Part shown: positions 45,167 through 53,896 of the stretch, piece after piece
Layout: every line of letters starts with the position of its first letter
Numbering within the stretch: the first letter of the stretch is position 1
DNA from: Sabulicella glaciei
Lineage (GTDB): Bacteria; Pseudomonadota; Alphaproteobacteria; Acetobacterales; Acetobacteraceae
Length of the DNA: 64,000 nt
Reading direction: 5' to 3'
Assembly (NCBI RefSeq): GCF_026183895.1
Contig: NZ_JAPFQI010000011.1
Span: 1 to 64,000 of the forward strand
Position numbers and translations under genes: made by a program
Notes under the pieces: model-generated
What the model was told of the DNA's origin: nothing
Database searches by the model: none
The model's input: the letters and a program-made list of their open reading frames with translations, nothing else

Positions 45167-46336
45167 TTGCGGCCGGACGGAACGCGCATCCTTTGCACGC
45201 ACACGGGCAGCCTGCCGCGCCCACGCGCGCTGACCCAACTCCATGCCCGCCGCGCTCGCGGCGAGGCGGTGGACGAGGCGGCGCTGGGGCAGGCCGCCCG
45301 CGCCGCGGTGGAGGCCATCGTGCCGAAGCAGGTCGCCGCGGGCATCGACATCCCCAACAATGGCGAGCAGGGGCGCGAATCCTTCGTCCTCTACCTGCGC
45401 GACCGGCTCACCGGGCTGGGCGGCGAAAGCCGCCGCACCGGCTGGCAGGACGTGGATGCCTATCCGGAGTTCAAGGCGGAGCTGCAGGCCGCCTGGGCGG
45501 GCAAGGAAACCGCCAGCATGACGGCGAACCTGCCCGCCGCGATCGGCCCGGTGCGCTACGTGGGCGAGGCGGCGATGCGCGCCGAGTGCGAGGAGTTCGG
45601 ACAGGCTCTGGCCCCGGCGCGGGACCGCATCGCGGGCGCCTTCCTGGCCGCGCCCTCACCCGGCATCGTGGCCGCGGTGGTGCAGAACCGCCACTACGGG
45701 TCGGAGGAGGCGTATCTGGAGGCGCTGGCGACTGCGTTGCGCGCCGAATACGCCGCCATCCTGGAGGCGGGCTTCACGCTGCAGCTCGACTGCCCCGACC
45801 TCGCCCTCGAACGCCACGCCTCCTTCCGTGAGGAGCCCTTGGGCAACTTCATCGCCTTCTGCGAAAAGGTGGTCACGGCGATCAACCGCGCCATCGAAGG
45901 CCTGCCGCGCGACCGCATCCGGCTGCACGTGTGCTGGGGTAATTACGAGGCCCCGCACGACGCCGACGTGCCGTTGGAGGAGATCCTGCCCACCATCCTC
46001 CAGGCGCGGGTCGCGGGCTTCGTCCTGCCCTTCGCCAATCCGCGCCACGCGCATGAGCACCGCGCCTTCCGCCGCCTGCCGCTGGCCTCCGACCAGTATC
46101 TCGTCGCGGGCGTCATCGACACGCTGACCAATTTCGTCGAGCACCCGGAGGTGGTGGCCGAAAGGCTGGAGCGCATCGCCGACAGCATCGGCGATCCGAC
46201 GCGCCTCATGGCCGGGACGGATTGCGGCTTCGATACCGCCGCCGGGCGAGGGCGCGTCGCCCCCGACGTGGTCTGGGCCAAGTTGCGCTCCATGCGCGAG
46301 GGGGCCGACATCGCCTCCCGCCGCCTGCTCGGCTGA
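45167..46336 (+). CDS. Cobalamin-independent methionine synthase (MetE) C-terminal-like protein
   Basis: Single-domain relative of the MetE catalytic half; such proteins include thiol methyltransferases and epoxyalkane:CoM transferase-like enzymes. Seen: opening ILCTHTGSLPRPRAL, zinc-ligand pattern RLHVCWGNYEAPHDAD (His and Cys, about 258-273) and a third ligand Cys in MAGTDCGFDT (about 355-364). 389 aa, so it lacks the MetE N-terminal half. TTG at 45167 is chosen because GGAGGAA lies 7 nt before it; an ATG at 45131 has no RBS. The zinc site looks intact; methyl donor and acceptor unknown. Confidence 0.87.
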   Translation: MRPDGTRILCTHTGSLPRPRALTQLHARRARGEAVDEAALGQAARAAVEAIVPKQVAAGIDIPNNGEQGRESFVLYLRDRLTGLGGESRRTGWQDVDAYPEFKAELQAAWAGKETASMTANLPAAIGPVRYVGEAAMRAECEEFGQALAPARDRIAGAFLAAPSPGIVAAVVQNRHYGSEEAYLEALATALRAEYAAILEAGFTLQLDCPDLALERHASFREEPLGNFIAFCEKVVTAINRAIEGLPRDRIRLHVCWGNYEAPHDADVPLEEILPTILQARVAGFVLPFANPRHAHEHRAFRRLPLASDQYLVAGVIDTLTNFVEHPEVVAERLERIADSIGDPTRLMAGTDCGFDTAAGRGRVAPDVVWAKLRSMREGADIASRRLLG

Positions 46337-46427
46337 TGTGCTGGCTTTGCCTCGCGCGGCCGCCGCGACCCGTGGCTGATGCGCCCCCGAAGAAGCCGGA
46401 GGAACCGGCACAGGACAGGAGGAACCC

Positions 46428-47399
46428 ATGATCCGCCGTTTGCTGCTTGCCGCCGCCGCGCTGCTGCCCTTCGCCCTGCCCGCCGCTGCGCAGGAGGCGT
46501 GGCCGGGCAACCGGCAGGTCCGCATCCTCGTCACCTATCCGCCCGGCGGCACCTCGGACTTCGTCGCGCGCCTTCTCGCGCAGCGCCTGGGCGAGGCGAC
46601 GGGCGGCAATTTCGTGGTGGACAACCGCTCGGGCGGCGGCGGGGTGATCGGCTGGACCGCCGTGGTGCGCTCGCCGCCCGACGGGACGACGCTGCTGCTG
46701 ACGGACAACTCGCTGGCCACCGCGCCGCCGCTCTATCCCAATCTGGGCTTCGACATCCGCACGGACTTCACGCCGGTCTCGCTGGTGGTGGACTACCCGA
46801 CCGTGTTCGTGGTGCCGGGCAACAGCCCCGCGCGCAACCTGCGCGACTACGTGGAAGGGCGGCGCGGCGAAGGCGAGGGGGCGGGGTTCTACGGCTCCAT
46901 GGGCGCCGGCTCCTCGCCGCATCTCTACACGGAATACCTGCAGGACCTCACGCGGATCCAGCTGACCCACGTGCCGTATCGCGGCATGGGGCCGGCCTTC
47001 ACGGACCTCCTGGCCGGGCGCGTCGGCTTCCTGATCGCGGCACCGCCCACCGTGCTGGGCGCGGTGCGCGACGGGCGGGCGCGCGCCATCGCCATCGGAA
47101 CCACGGGTGGCCGCATCCCGGCCCTGCCCGACGTGCCCACGGCGCGCGAGCAGGGCTTCGACTTCGCCTATTCGTTCTGGTACGGGCTGCTCGGCCCGCG
47201 CGGAATGAACCCGGCGGTGGTGGCGCGCATCCGCGACGAGGTGGCGCGCATCGTCGCCCTGCCAGAGGTGCGCGAACGCCTGGCGCAGCAGGGCGGCACG
47301 CCGGTCGGCGGTGACGGCGAGGCGCTGCGGCGCGTGATGGAAAGCGACCTCCAGCGGTGGAGCGAGGTGATCCGCGCCAAGAACATCACAGTGCAGTAG
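46428..47399 (+). CDS. Bug/TctC-family binding protein (copy 5)
   Basis: Periplasmic TctC-type receptor. Seen: signal peptide ALLPFALPAAAQEA (cleavage about residue 22), then WPGNRQVRILVTYPPGGTSD, DGTTLLLTDNSLATAPPLYP (about 85-104) and THVPYRGMGPAFTDLLAGR (about 178-196). 323 aa. Very good RBS (AGGAGGA 6 nt before ATG). Third gene after the alpha/beta hydrolase and MetE-like genes, probably one transcript, and convergent with an ABC permease (11 bp). Likely the receptor for whatever those enzymes degrade (inference). Confidence 0.92.
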   Translation: MIRRLLLAAAALLPFALPAAAQEAWPGNRQVRILVTYPPGGTSDFVARLLAQRLGEATGGNFVVDNRSGGGGVIGWTAVVRSPPDGTTLLLTDNSLATAPPLYPNLGFDIRTDFTPVSLVVDYPTVFVVPGNSPARNLRDYVEGRRGEGEGAGFYGSMGAGSSPHLYTEYLQDLTRIQLTHVPYRGMGPAFTDLLAGRVGFLIAAPPTVLGAVRDGRARAIAIGTTGGRIPALPDVPTAREQGFDFAYSFWYGLLGPRGMNPAVVARIRDEVARIVALPEVRERLAQQGGTPVGGDGEALRRVMESDLQRWSEVIRAKNITVQ

Positions 47400-47410
47400 A
47401 GCCTGAGCCT

Positions 47411-48172
47411 CTACTCCTCGCTTGTCCCCCAGCGCCGCAGCGCGCGGCGCTGGACCCAGCCCAGCGCCGCGAAGATCGCGATGCCGGCGGCGGAGATCAG
47501 CGCCAGCGCGGCGAACATGCGCGGGATGCGAAGCTGGTAGCCGGCCTCCAGGATGCGGAAGGCGAGGCCCGAGCCCGCGCCGCCCGCCCCGGCCACGAAC
47601 TCCGCCACCACCGCGCCGATCAGCGCCAGCCCGCCCGCCACGCGCAGCCCGGCCAGGAAGAAGGGCAGGGCGGAAGGCAGGCGCAGCAGGCGCAGGGTCT
47701 GCCAGCGCGTCGCGCCATGCAGGCGGAACAGATCGCGCAGGTTGGGATCGGCGCTGTTCAGCCCAAGCACGGTATTAGACAGGATGGGGAAGAAGGCGAC
47801 GATCCACGCGCAGATCAGCAGCGCCACCGGGACGCTGTCCACCCAGATCAGGATCAGCGGCGCGATGGCGACGATCGGCGTCACCTGCAGGATCACCGCA
47901 TAGGGAAACAGTGCCCGTTCCAGCCATCGCGACTGCGCGAACAGCACCGCCAGCAGCACCCCTGCCGCCACGGCCAAAGCCAGCGCCAGCAGCGCGATGC
48001 GCAGCGTCATCAGCAGCGAGCGGAACAAGAGCGGCCAGTCCGCCACCAGGGCCTCGGCGATGGCGACCGGTCCCGGCAGGATCCAGGGTGGCACGGCGAA
48101 GACGCGCAGCGCCGCCTCCCATCCCAGCAACACGAGGATGCCCAGCACCACGGGGGCGAGGCGTTCCGTCAC
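47411..48172 (-). CDS. ABC transporter permease (SsuC/ThiX/TauC-like)
   Basis: Inner-membrane permease of a nitrate/sulfonate/taurine/pyrimidine-type importer. Seen: six hydrophobic helices and the EAA-like loop LFRLHGATRWQTLRLLRLPS (about 145-164) that contacts the ATPase. 253 aa. The GTG start overlaps the ATPase stop by 4 nt. Third gene of binding protein-ATPase-permease, all on the minus strand. Substrate is best guessed from the binding protein (ThiY-like). Confidence 0.92.
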   Translation of the reverse strand: MTERLAPVVLGILVLLGWEAALRVFAVPPWILPGPVAIAEALVADWPLLFRSLLMTLRIALLALALAVAAGVLLAVLFAQSRWLERALFPYAVILQVTPIVAIAPLILIWVDSVPVALLICAWIVAFFPILSNTVLGLNSADPNLRDLFRLHGATRWQTLRLLRLPSALPFFLAGLRVAGGLALIGAVVAEFVAGAGGAGSGLAFRILEAGYQLRIPRMFAALALISAAGIAIFAALGWVQRRALRRWGTSEE

Positions 48173-48903
48173 GACGCCGCCTCCAGCGCCGCGGTCGCCT
48201 CGGCCAGTCGCGTAGCGAAGCCGGGTGTCGCGCGGAAGCCGGGGCCGCGCGGCACGGCGTCGAAGCGCAGCTCGGCGGCAACGCGGCCCGGGCGCGGCGC
48301 CAGCACCACGAGGCGGTCGGCGAGATAGGCGCTTTCCAGCAGGGAATGCGTCACGAAAAGCACGGACACGCCGCGCGCGCCCTTCAGCGCCAGTATCTCG
48401 TCGTTGAGGCGCATGCGCGCCACCTCGTCCAGCGCGGCGAAGGGCTCGTCCATCAGCAGCAGGTCGGGTTCCGTCACCAGGGCGCGGGCGATGGAAACGC
48501 GCATCCGCATGCCGCCGGACAATTCGCGCGGCAAGGCGCGCTCGAAGCCGCGCAGCCCCAGCGCGGCCAGGGCGGCTTCGGCTCGCGCCTCGCGCTCCGC
48601 TCGCGCCAGGCCGGCGAGGCGCAGCGGCAGGGCGACGTTCTCCAGCGCACGTGCCCAGGGCATCAGCGTCGGGTCCTGGAACACGAAGCCGATCTCGCGC
48701 GGGCGGCCCTCTGGCCACTCCACCGCGCCTTCGGTCGGCGCGACCAGCCCGGCGGCGATGCGCAGCAAGGTGGACTTGCCGCAGCCCGAGGCACCGAGCA
48801 GGCACAGCAACTCGCCCCGCGCCACGGCGAGGGAAACGCCCGCCAGCGCCTCCACGCCATTGGGGAAGCGGTGGCCGATGCCGGACAGGCGCAGCAGCGT
48901 CAC
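48169..48903 (-). CDS. ABC transporter ATP-binding protein (SsuB/TauB-like)
   Basis: Drives the adjacent permease. Seen: Walker A LLGASGCGKSTLLRI (about 36-50), Q-loop FVFQDPTLMPW (about 73-83), signature LSGGMRMRVSIARAL (about 127-141), Walker B LLLMDEPFAALDE (about 149-161) and switch histidine FVTHS (about 184). All motifs intact. 244 aa. GTG start with a weak RBS, 19 bp after the binding-protein gene; translationally coupled to the permease. Confidence 0.94.
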   Translation of the reverse strand: MTLLRLSGIGHRFPNGVEALAGVSLAVARGELLCLLGASGCGKSTLLRIAAGLVAPTEGAVEWPEGRPREIGFVFQDPTLMPWARALENVALPLRLAGLARAEREARAEAALAALGLRGFERALPRELSGGMRMRVSIARALVTEPDLLLMDEPFAALDEVARMRLNDEILALKGARGVSVLFVTHSLLESAYLADRLVVLAPRPGRVAAELRFDAVPRGPGFRATPGFATRLAEATAALEAAS

Positions 48904-48922
48904 GGAGGCGGCGCGCGCCCCG

Positions 48923-49936
48923 TCACCCGCGGCCGATCCCCTTGTTGACGAAGGACAGTTCGAAGGCGCGGCGCCAGTCGAGGGCGCGGGGCACCACCTC
49001 CACCTCCGCCATGCTTTCGAAGAAGCGGCGCCAGCGCGCCTCGGTCATGGCGCCGATGCCCGACTCGACGGCGTCGCCGGAGCGGACGATGCCCGCCTCG
49101 TTCATCATGCGGCGGCCGTAATCCAGCAGCGCCTCTGGCATGTCGGGGTTGTCGCGGCGGATCAGCGCATGGGCGTCGGCGACATTGGTGCCGGGGTCCA
49201 GGTATTGCGCCCAGCCTTGCAGCGTCGCATCCACGAAGCGTTGTACCGCCTCGCGCCGCCGCTCCATCGTCTGGCGACCGATCTGGATCGTGGTGTTGTA
49301 GTTCTCGAACCCCGCATCGGCGATCATCAGCACCACCGGGTCCACCCCCGCCTGGCGCAGGCTGAAGGGCTCGGAGCCCAGGTAGCCCTGCTGCACCAGC
49401 ATCCGGTCGGCCAGGAAGGGCTGCGGGTTGAAGGTGTAGGGCCGTGCCTGCTCGTCGCGCAGCCCATATTTCCGGCGCAGGAAGGGCCACCACGTCGTGC
49501 GCGCCTGGGCGCCGACCAGCACGGTGCGGCCGCGCAGCGCCTCGAAGCCGGTCAGCCCCGTGTTGGGGTGGCCGAGCAGCACCTGCGCCTCCTTCTGGAA
49601 GATCGCCGCGATCGTGAGGAAGGGCAGCCCCTCGCGCACGTAGTTGAAGCTTTCCAAGGCGGAGCCCATGGACATGTCCACCCGCCCCGCGACCAGAAGC
49701 TGCGCCGGGTTGATCTGCGGCCCGCCGGTGCGAAGCTCCACCTCCAGCCCCGCCGCGCGGTAGAGCCCGGCGGCCTGGGCCTGGTAGAACCCGCCATGCT
49801 CGGCCTGGGCGCGCCAGTCCGAAAGAAAGGACAGGCGCTCCATCCCTTGCGCGCGGGCGCGGCCCGCGACGGGCAGGAGGAGTGGACCGGCGGCGAGGCC
49901 AAGCGCGGCGCGGCGGTTCACCCGGAATCGAGGCAT
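48923..49936 (-). CDS. ABC transporter binding protein, NMT1/ThiY-like
   Basis: Periplasmic receptor of the same importer. Seen: a twin-arginine-like start (NRRAALGLAAGPLLLPVAGR), cleavage near GRARAQ (about 30), then SFLSDWRAQAEHGGFYQAQA (about 36-55), YRAAGLEVELRTGGPQ (about 59-74), and the NMT1-type triplet region GQARTTWWPFL-like (about 143). 337 aa. Family members bind formyl-aminomethyl-pyrimidine, riboflavin or similar; the GGFYQAQAAGLY start resembles ThiY. No thiamine genes or TPP riboswitch adjacent, so the ligand is open. Confidence 0.88.
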   Translation of the reverse strand: MPRFRVNRRAALGLAAGPLLLPVAGRARAQGMERLSFLSDWRAQAEHGGFYQAQAAGLYRAAGLEVELRTGGPQINPAQLLVAGRVDMSMGSALESFNYVREGLPFLTIAAIFQKEAQVLLGHPNTGLTGFEALRGRTVLVGAQARTTWWPFLRRKYGLRDEQARPYTFNPQPFLADRMLVQQGYLGSEPFSLRQAGVDPVVLMIADAGFENYNTTIQIGRQTMERRREAVQRFVDATLQGWAQYLDPGTNVADAHALIRRDNPDMPEALLDYGRRMMNEAGIVRSGDAVESGIGAMTEARWRRFFESMAEVEVVPRALDWRRAFELSFVNKGIGRG

Positions 49937-50014
49937 GGGGCGGCTCCCTGGATGGCGTGGCGGATTAGAGCCGGATTCGGCGCCGCGCCATAAGCCCTCT
50001 TCGCGCTGGGCGCC

Positions 50015-50512
50015 TCAGGTCCGGACCGGGCGCAGGGGTGCGGCGCGGAAGGACCGAAGCCGAGCCGGGCGCAGCATCAGCGCCGTGCCCCAGCCAAAGG
50101 CCCCGTTGACCAGCGCCGCGCGTAGCAGGGTCTGCACGTTGCCTCCGGCGAAGGGCGGCAGGCCCTTCAGCCCGGCCACCACCGTCACCGCCACCAGCGT
50201 GCAGCCCACCGCGCCGACAAGGAAGCCGGTAAGCAGGTCGGGCGCCGGGGTCGCGTGCAGCACCGCCGCGATGACGATGCCCCACACCCCGCCCCAGAAC
50301 ATCTGGTTGAGCAGGAGCGGCACGGGCAGGCCGAAGGGCGGGTTCGGCATCATCCGCGACAGGTCCCAGCCCGGCGCCGCGACGCGGCCGATCACCTGTG
50401 TCGCCTCCGGGATGGCATTGGCGTGGTGAAACAGGAGAAACAGGGTCCCCTGGTGGAAGATGGCGATGGACAAGGCCCCCATCAGGAACCCGAGCGCGAT
50501 CACCCTGGCCAC
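50015..50512 (-). CDS. Small hypothetical inner-membrane protein
   Basis: Not recognised beyond being an integral membrane protein. Seen: a first helix ARVIALGFLMGALSIAIFHQ, a polar loop with VIGRVAAPGWDLSRMMPNPP (about 41-60), then about three further helices and a basic, arginine-rich tail. 165 aa. GTG start with GGGGGGA upstream. Resembles small conserved membrane proteins common in alphaproteobacteria. Divergent from the TPP-dependent enzyme across 91 bp that contain a G-run/C-run hairpin (about 50549-50567). Confidence 0.72.
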   Translation of the reverse strand: MARVIALGFLMGALSIAIFHQGTLFLLFHHANAIPEATQVIGRVAAPGWDLSRMMPNPPFGLPVPLLLNQMFWGGVWGIVIAAVLHATPAPDLLTGFLVGAVGCTLVAVTVVAGLKGLPPFAGGNVQTLLRAALVNGAFGWGTALMLRPARLRSFRAAPLRPVRT

Positions 50513-50603
50513 CTTGCATCCCCCCGTCTTGCGGCGTCGCCATCTTCGGGGGAGGCTCGCCCCCCGTCCAAGTTAATTTTCCCTCAGCGAAGGAGCTTAC
50601 CCG

Positions 50604-52145
50604 TTGAACGGTGCCGAATCCCTGGTCCACTCGCTGCTCAAGAGCGGCGTCGAAGTTTGCTTCGCCAATCCCGGCACCAGCGAGATGCATTTCGTCGCCG
50701 CGCTCGACCGTGTTCCGGGCATGCGCTGCGTGCTGGGCCTGCAGGAAAACATCGTGACCGGCGCGGCGGACGGCTACTACCGCATCAGCGGCAAGCCGGC
50801 GGTGACGCTGCTGCATTGCGGCCCCGGCCTCGCCAACGGCCTCGCCGGCCTGCATGACGCCCGCCGTGCCCATTCGGGCATCGTGAACTGCGTGGGCGAC
50901 CAGGCGACCTATCATCGCCCGTTGGACGCGCCGCTCACCGCCGACACGGAAGGCTTCGCGCGCGGCGTCTCCGCCTGGGTCCGCACCAGCACGGAGGCGA
51001 AGGAGGTCGGCCAGGACGTCGCCGTGGCGGTGCAGGCCGCGCGGACCTCGCCCGGCCAGGTGGCGACGCTGATCCTCCCTTCGGACACGTGCTGGAACGA
51101 CGACGGGGTGGTCGCCGAGGCGCTGCCCGTGCCCAAAACGCCCCAGGCCGAGGCGCATGCCATCCGCAACGCCGCCAAGGTGCTGCGCGAGAAGAAGAAC
51201 GTGCTGATCCTGCTGGGCGGCCCCACCGCGCTGACCGAGGGGGGGCAGATCGCCGCCCAACGTATCGTCGCGCATACCGGCGCCCACATCCTGGCCGAAA
51301 CCTCCAACGCCAAGATCGCGCGCGGCCAGGGCCGCATGCAGCTCGACCGCGTGCCCTATCCGCCCGACGTGGCGATCGATCGGCTGAAGGGCTACGAGCA
51401 GATCATCCTGGTCGGCTCCAAGGCGCCGGTCGGCTTCTTCGGCTATCCGAACCACCCCTCCATCCACTACCCGCCCAAGGCCGAGATCACCGTCCTGACG
51501 CGCCAGGAGCAGGACGCGGTCACGGCACTGAACGCCCTGGCCGAGGAGCTGGGCGCGCCGAAGGTGGCGATGCCCGACAACGGCCCCAAGCCCGACCTGC
51601 CGCGCGGCGCGCCTTCGCCGGAAGGCCTCGCGCAGGTGATCGCGGCGCTGATGCCCGAGCAGGCCATCATCGTGGACGAATCGGTGACCTATGGGCGCGG
51701 CCTGTCGCCGCTGACCCATTGCGCGGCGAAGCATGACTGGCTGCAGAATCGCGGCGGCGCCATCGGCTACGGGTTCCCGGTCGCGACCGGCGCGGCCGTG
51801 GCGGGCGGCGGGCGGCGCGTGATCGCGCTCCAGGCCGATGGCTCGGGCATGTACACGGTGCAGGCCCTGTGGACCCAGGCGCGGGAGAAGCTGCCCATCA
51901 CCACGATCGTTCTGTCCAACCGCAAGTACCAGATCCTGATCGGCGAATACCGCAACGTCGGCGCCAATCCCGGCCCGACGGCGATGCAGATGCTCGACCT
52001 GGGCAACCCGGACATCAACTGGGTGCAGCTGGCGAACGGCATGGGCGTCGAGGCCGCGACCGCCTCCACGCTGGAGGAACTGGCCGACCTCGTCAGCCAG
52101 AGCCTGGCGCAGGACAACCCGTTCCTGATCGAGTTCCTGATCTGA
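50604..52145 (+). CDS. Thiamine-diphosphate-dependent enzyme, acetolactate-synthase/benzoylformate-decarboxylase-like
   Basis: TPP enzyme of the large acetolactate-synthase superfamily. Seen: AESLVHSLLKSGVEVCFANPG (split, about 4-24), the activating glutamate in LGLQENIVTGAADGYYR (about 44-60), a central domain (about 190-330), and the TPP/Mg motif from GDGSG-like ALQADGSGMYTVQALW (about 411-426) to NRKYQILIGEYRNVG. 513 aa, shorter than true IlvB (~570) and without an ilvN partner, so a 2-keto-acid decarboxylase is likelier than acetolactate synthesis. TTG start with AAGGAG 9 nt before it. 17 bp upstream of fdhD. Confidence 0.85.
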   Translation: MNGAESLVHSLLKSGVEVCFANPGTSEMHFVAALDRVPGMRCVLGLQENIVTGAADGYYRISGKPAVTLLHCGPGLANGLAGLHDARRAHSGIVNCVGDQATYHRPLDAPLTADTEGFARGVSAWVRTSTEAKEVGQDVAVAVQAARTSPGQVATLILPSDTCWNDDGVVAEALPVPKTPQAEAHAIRNAAKVLREKKNVLILLGGPTALTEGGQIAAQRIVAHTGAHILAETSNAKIARGQGRMQLDRVPYPPDVAIDRLKGYEQIILVGSKAPVGFFGYPNHPSIHYPPKAEITVLTRQEQDAVTALNALAEELGAPKVAMPDNGPKPDLPRGAPSPEGLAQVIAALMPEQAIIVDESVTYGRGLSPLTHCAAKHDWLQNRGGAIGYGFPVATGAAVAGGGRRVIALQADGSGMYTVQALWTQAREKLPITTIVLSNRKYQILIGEYRNVGANPGPTAMQMLDLGNPDINWVQLANGMGVEAATASTLEELADLVSQSLAQDNPFLIEFLI

Positions 52146-52162
52146 CGGAAGGGCAGGCCCAT

Positions 52163-53044
52163 ATGGGTTCCATGGACCTGCCCGATCTGCGCGTCGCTCC
52201 CGACCCCGCCGACCCCCGCCTGACCCGTCGCGTTTCCGGACGCGACCAGACGGGGGCGGTGGTGGAAACCAGTGTCACGGTGGAACGCCCGCTCACCCTC
52301 TACCTGAACGGGCAGGAAATCGTGACCATGATGACCATCCTCGACCGGCCCGAGGACCTCGCGGTGGGCTACCTGCTGAACCAGGGCATGCTCCGCACCG
52401 ATGACCAGCTGACGGCGGTGGAGTACGACGACGACCTCGGCGTGGTGGTGGTCCGCACCGAACGGCGCACCTCGTTCGAGGAGAAGCTGAAGAAGAAGAC
52501 GCTCACCTCCGGCTGCGCCCAGGGCACCGCCTTCGGCGACCTGATGGAGGGCTTCGCCGAGGTGAAGCTGGACCCGGAGGCGCGGCTGCGCACCAGCGAG
52601 CTCTACCGCCTGCTGCATCGCATCAACACGGTCCCGAGCCTCTACCTGGAGGCGGGCGCGATCCATGGCTGCGCGCTCGCGGAGGGCGACCGGCCGCTCT
52701 GCTACATGGAGGATGTCGGCCGCCACAACGCGGTGGACAAGATCGCAGGCTGGATGTTCCGCGAGGGGGTGCGGGGCAGCGTCTTCTACACCACCGGCCG
52801 CCTCACCTCGGAGATGGTGATCAAGACGGTGCGGATGGACATCCCCATCCTCGTCTCCCGCTCCGGCTTCACCGCCTGGGGGGTGGAGCTGGCGCGGGAA
52901 GCCAACCTCACCCTGATCGGGCGCTGCAAGGGCAAGCGCTTCACCGTGCTGGCCGGCGAGGAGCGGCTGATCTGGGACGCCGAGCTTTCCTATCTCGAAG
53001 AGGAAAGCGCCAAGCATTGGCGGAAGAATGCCCGTGAGGAATGA
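52163..53044 (+). CDS. fdhD: Formate dehydrogenase accessory sulfurtransferase FdhD
   Basis: Transfers sulfur to the molybdenum cofactor so that formate dehydrogenase becomes active. Seen: [33 protein letters not shown] in pieces (about 41-73), the cysteine loop [12 protein letters not shown] (about 114-125) with a single cysteine where E. coli has two, [16 protein letters not shown] (about 188-203), and [15 protein letters not shown] (about 213-227). 293 aa. Start ATG 52163. It overlaps mobA by 17 bp. The formate dehydrogenase it serves is not in the window. Confidence 0.95.
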   Translation: MGSMDLPDLRVAPDPADPRLTRRVSGRDQTGAVVETSVTVERPLTLYLNGQEIVTMMTILDRPEDLAVGYLLNQGMLRTDDQLTAVEYDDDLGVVVVRTERRTSFEEKLKKKTLTSGCAQGTAFGDLMEGFAEVKLDPEARLRTSELYRLLHRINTVPSLYLEAGAIHGCALAEGDRPLCYMEDVGRHNAVDKIAGWMFREGVRGSVFYTTGRLTSEMVIKTVRMDIPILVSRSGFTAWGVELAREANLTLIGRCKGKRFTVLAGEERLIWDAELSYLEEESAKHWRKNAREE

Positions 53045-53642
53045 CACCTTCGGCGTGGTGCTGGCAGGCGGACTCGCGCGGCGCATGGGGGGCGGGGACA
53101 AGCCGCTGCGCCTCCTCGGCGGCAAGCCCATGCTGGAGCATGTGCTGGACCGGCTGGTGCCACAGGTCGCGGGCGTCGCGCTGAACGCCAATGGCGATCC
53201 GGCGCGCTTCGCCGCGCTCGGCCTTCCGGTCTGGCCCGACACGCTGCCCGAACATCCGGGCCCGCTCGCCGGCATCCTGGCCGCGATGGAGAGCAGCCCC
53301 GCCGAATGGGTGGTGACCGTGCCAGGCGACAGCCCCTTCCTGCCGCCCGACCTCGTCGCACGGCTGCATGCGGCGCGGGAGGCGGCGGGGGTGCCGCTCG
53401 CCTGCGCTGCGTCGGGCGGCTGGGCGCATCCGCCGATCGGGCTGTGGCGTCGCGACCTCGCGCCCACGCTGCGCGCGGCGGTGGAGGCAGGGGAGCGCAA
53501 GATCGACCGCTGGACGGCGCAGATCGGCGTGGCGGAGGCGGAATGGCCCGTCGCGCCGCTCGATCCCTTCTTCAACGCCAACACGCCTGAGGAACTGGCG
53601 GAGGCGGAGAAGCTCTTGCGATCCGGCGCCGTTCCGCCTTAG
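53028..53642 (+). CDS. mobA: Molybdenum cofactor guanylyltransferase MobA
   Basis: Adds GMP to molybdopterin to make the guanine-dinucleotide cofactor. Seen: nucleotide-binding [19 protein letters not shown] (about 9-27), [19 protein letters not shown] (about 70-88) and the metal-binding aspartate in [14 protein letters not shown] (about 96-109). 204 aa, normal. Its ATG lies inside the end of fdhD, so the two Mo-enzyme maturation genes are coupled. Confidence 0.95.
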   Translation: MPVRNDTFGVVLAGGLARRMGGGDKPLRLLGGKPMLEHVLDRLVPQVAGVALNANGDPARFAALGLPVWPDTLPEHPGPLAGILAAMESSPAEWVVTVPGDSPFLPPDLVARLHAAREAAGVPLACAASGGWAHPPIGLWRRDLAPTLRAAVEAGERKIDRWTAQIGVAEAEWPVAPLDPFFNANTPEELAEAEKLLRSGAVPP

Positions 53643-53685
53643 GGAGGCCGAGCCAGTCGGCAATGAACCGGGAAGAACCAAGATC

Positions 53686-53811
53686 ATGAAGTCCGTCCTG
53701 ACGGGTATCGTCATCGCCGTCCTCATCGCCGTCGGCGCCGCCTTTGTCCTGGACGGCGCGGTGCAGCGCCCGGTGCAGGACAGCTTCACCACCCAAGGCG
53801 TGCGCCTCTGA
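53686..53811 (+). CDS. 41-residue single-helix membrane peptide
   Basis: Very small gene. Seen: one hydrophobic helix ([20 protein letters not shown], about 3-22) followed by a short tail with [19 protein letters not shown] with GGAAGAA about 8-14 nt upstream. It resembles tiny conserved peptides ending in a '..F.T..VRL' tail that I recall from alphaproteobacteria, but I cannot verify this. It sits between mobA and transketolase, where the gap otherwise contains only a GC hairpin. Function unknown; membrane insertion is a fair inference. Confidence 0.65.
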   Translation: MKSVLTGIVIAVLIAVGAAFVLDGAVQRPVQDSFTTQGVRL

Positions 53812-53896
53812 CCCGCCAAGAGGGGAAGGGCCCGTCCCTTGCCCCTCCCGCCCCGGGGGAATAGAACCCGGCCACCGCCGGACCCTGAGGACCGCC

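Noticed and set aside
50604-52145. Naming the TPP enzyme ilvB
   Set aside because: It is too short, has no regulatory subunit gene next to it, and lies with fdhD/mobA; superfamily motifs alone do not show acetolactate synthesis.
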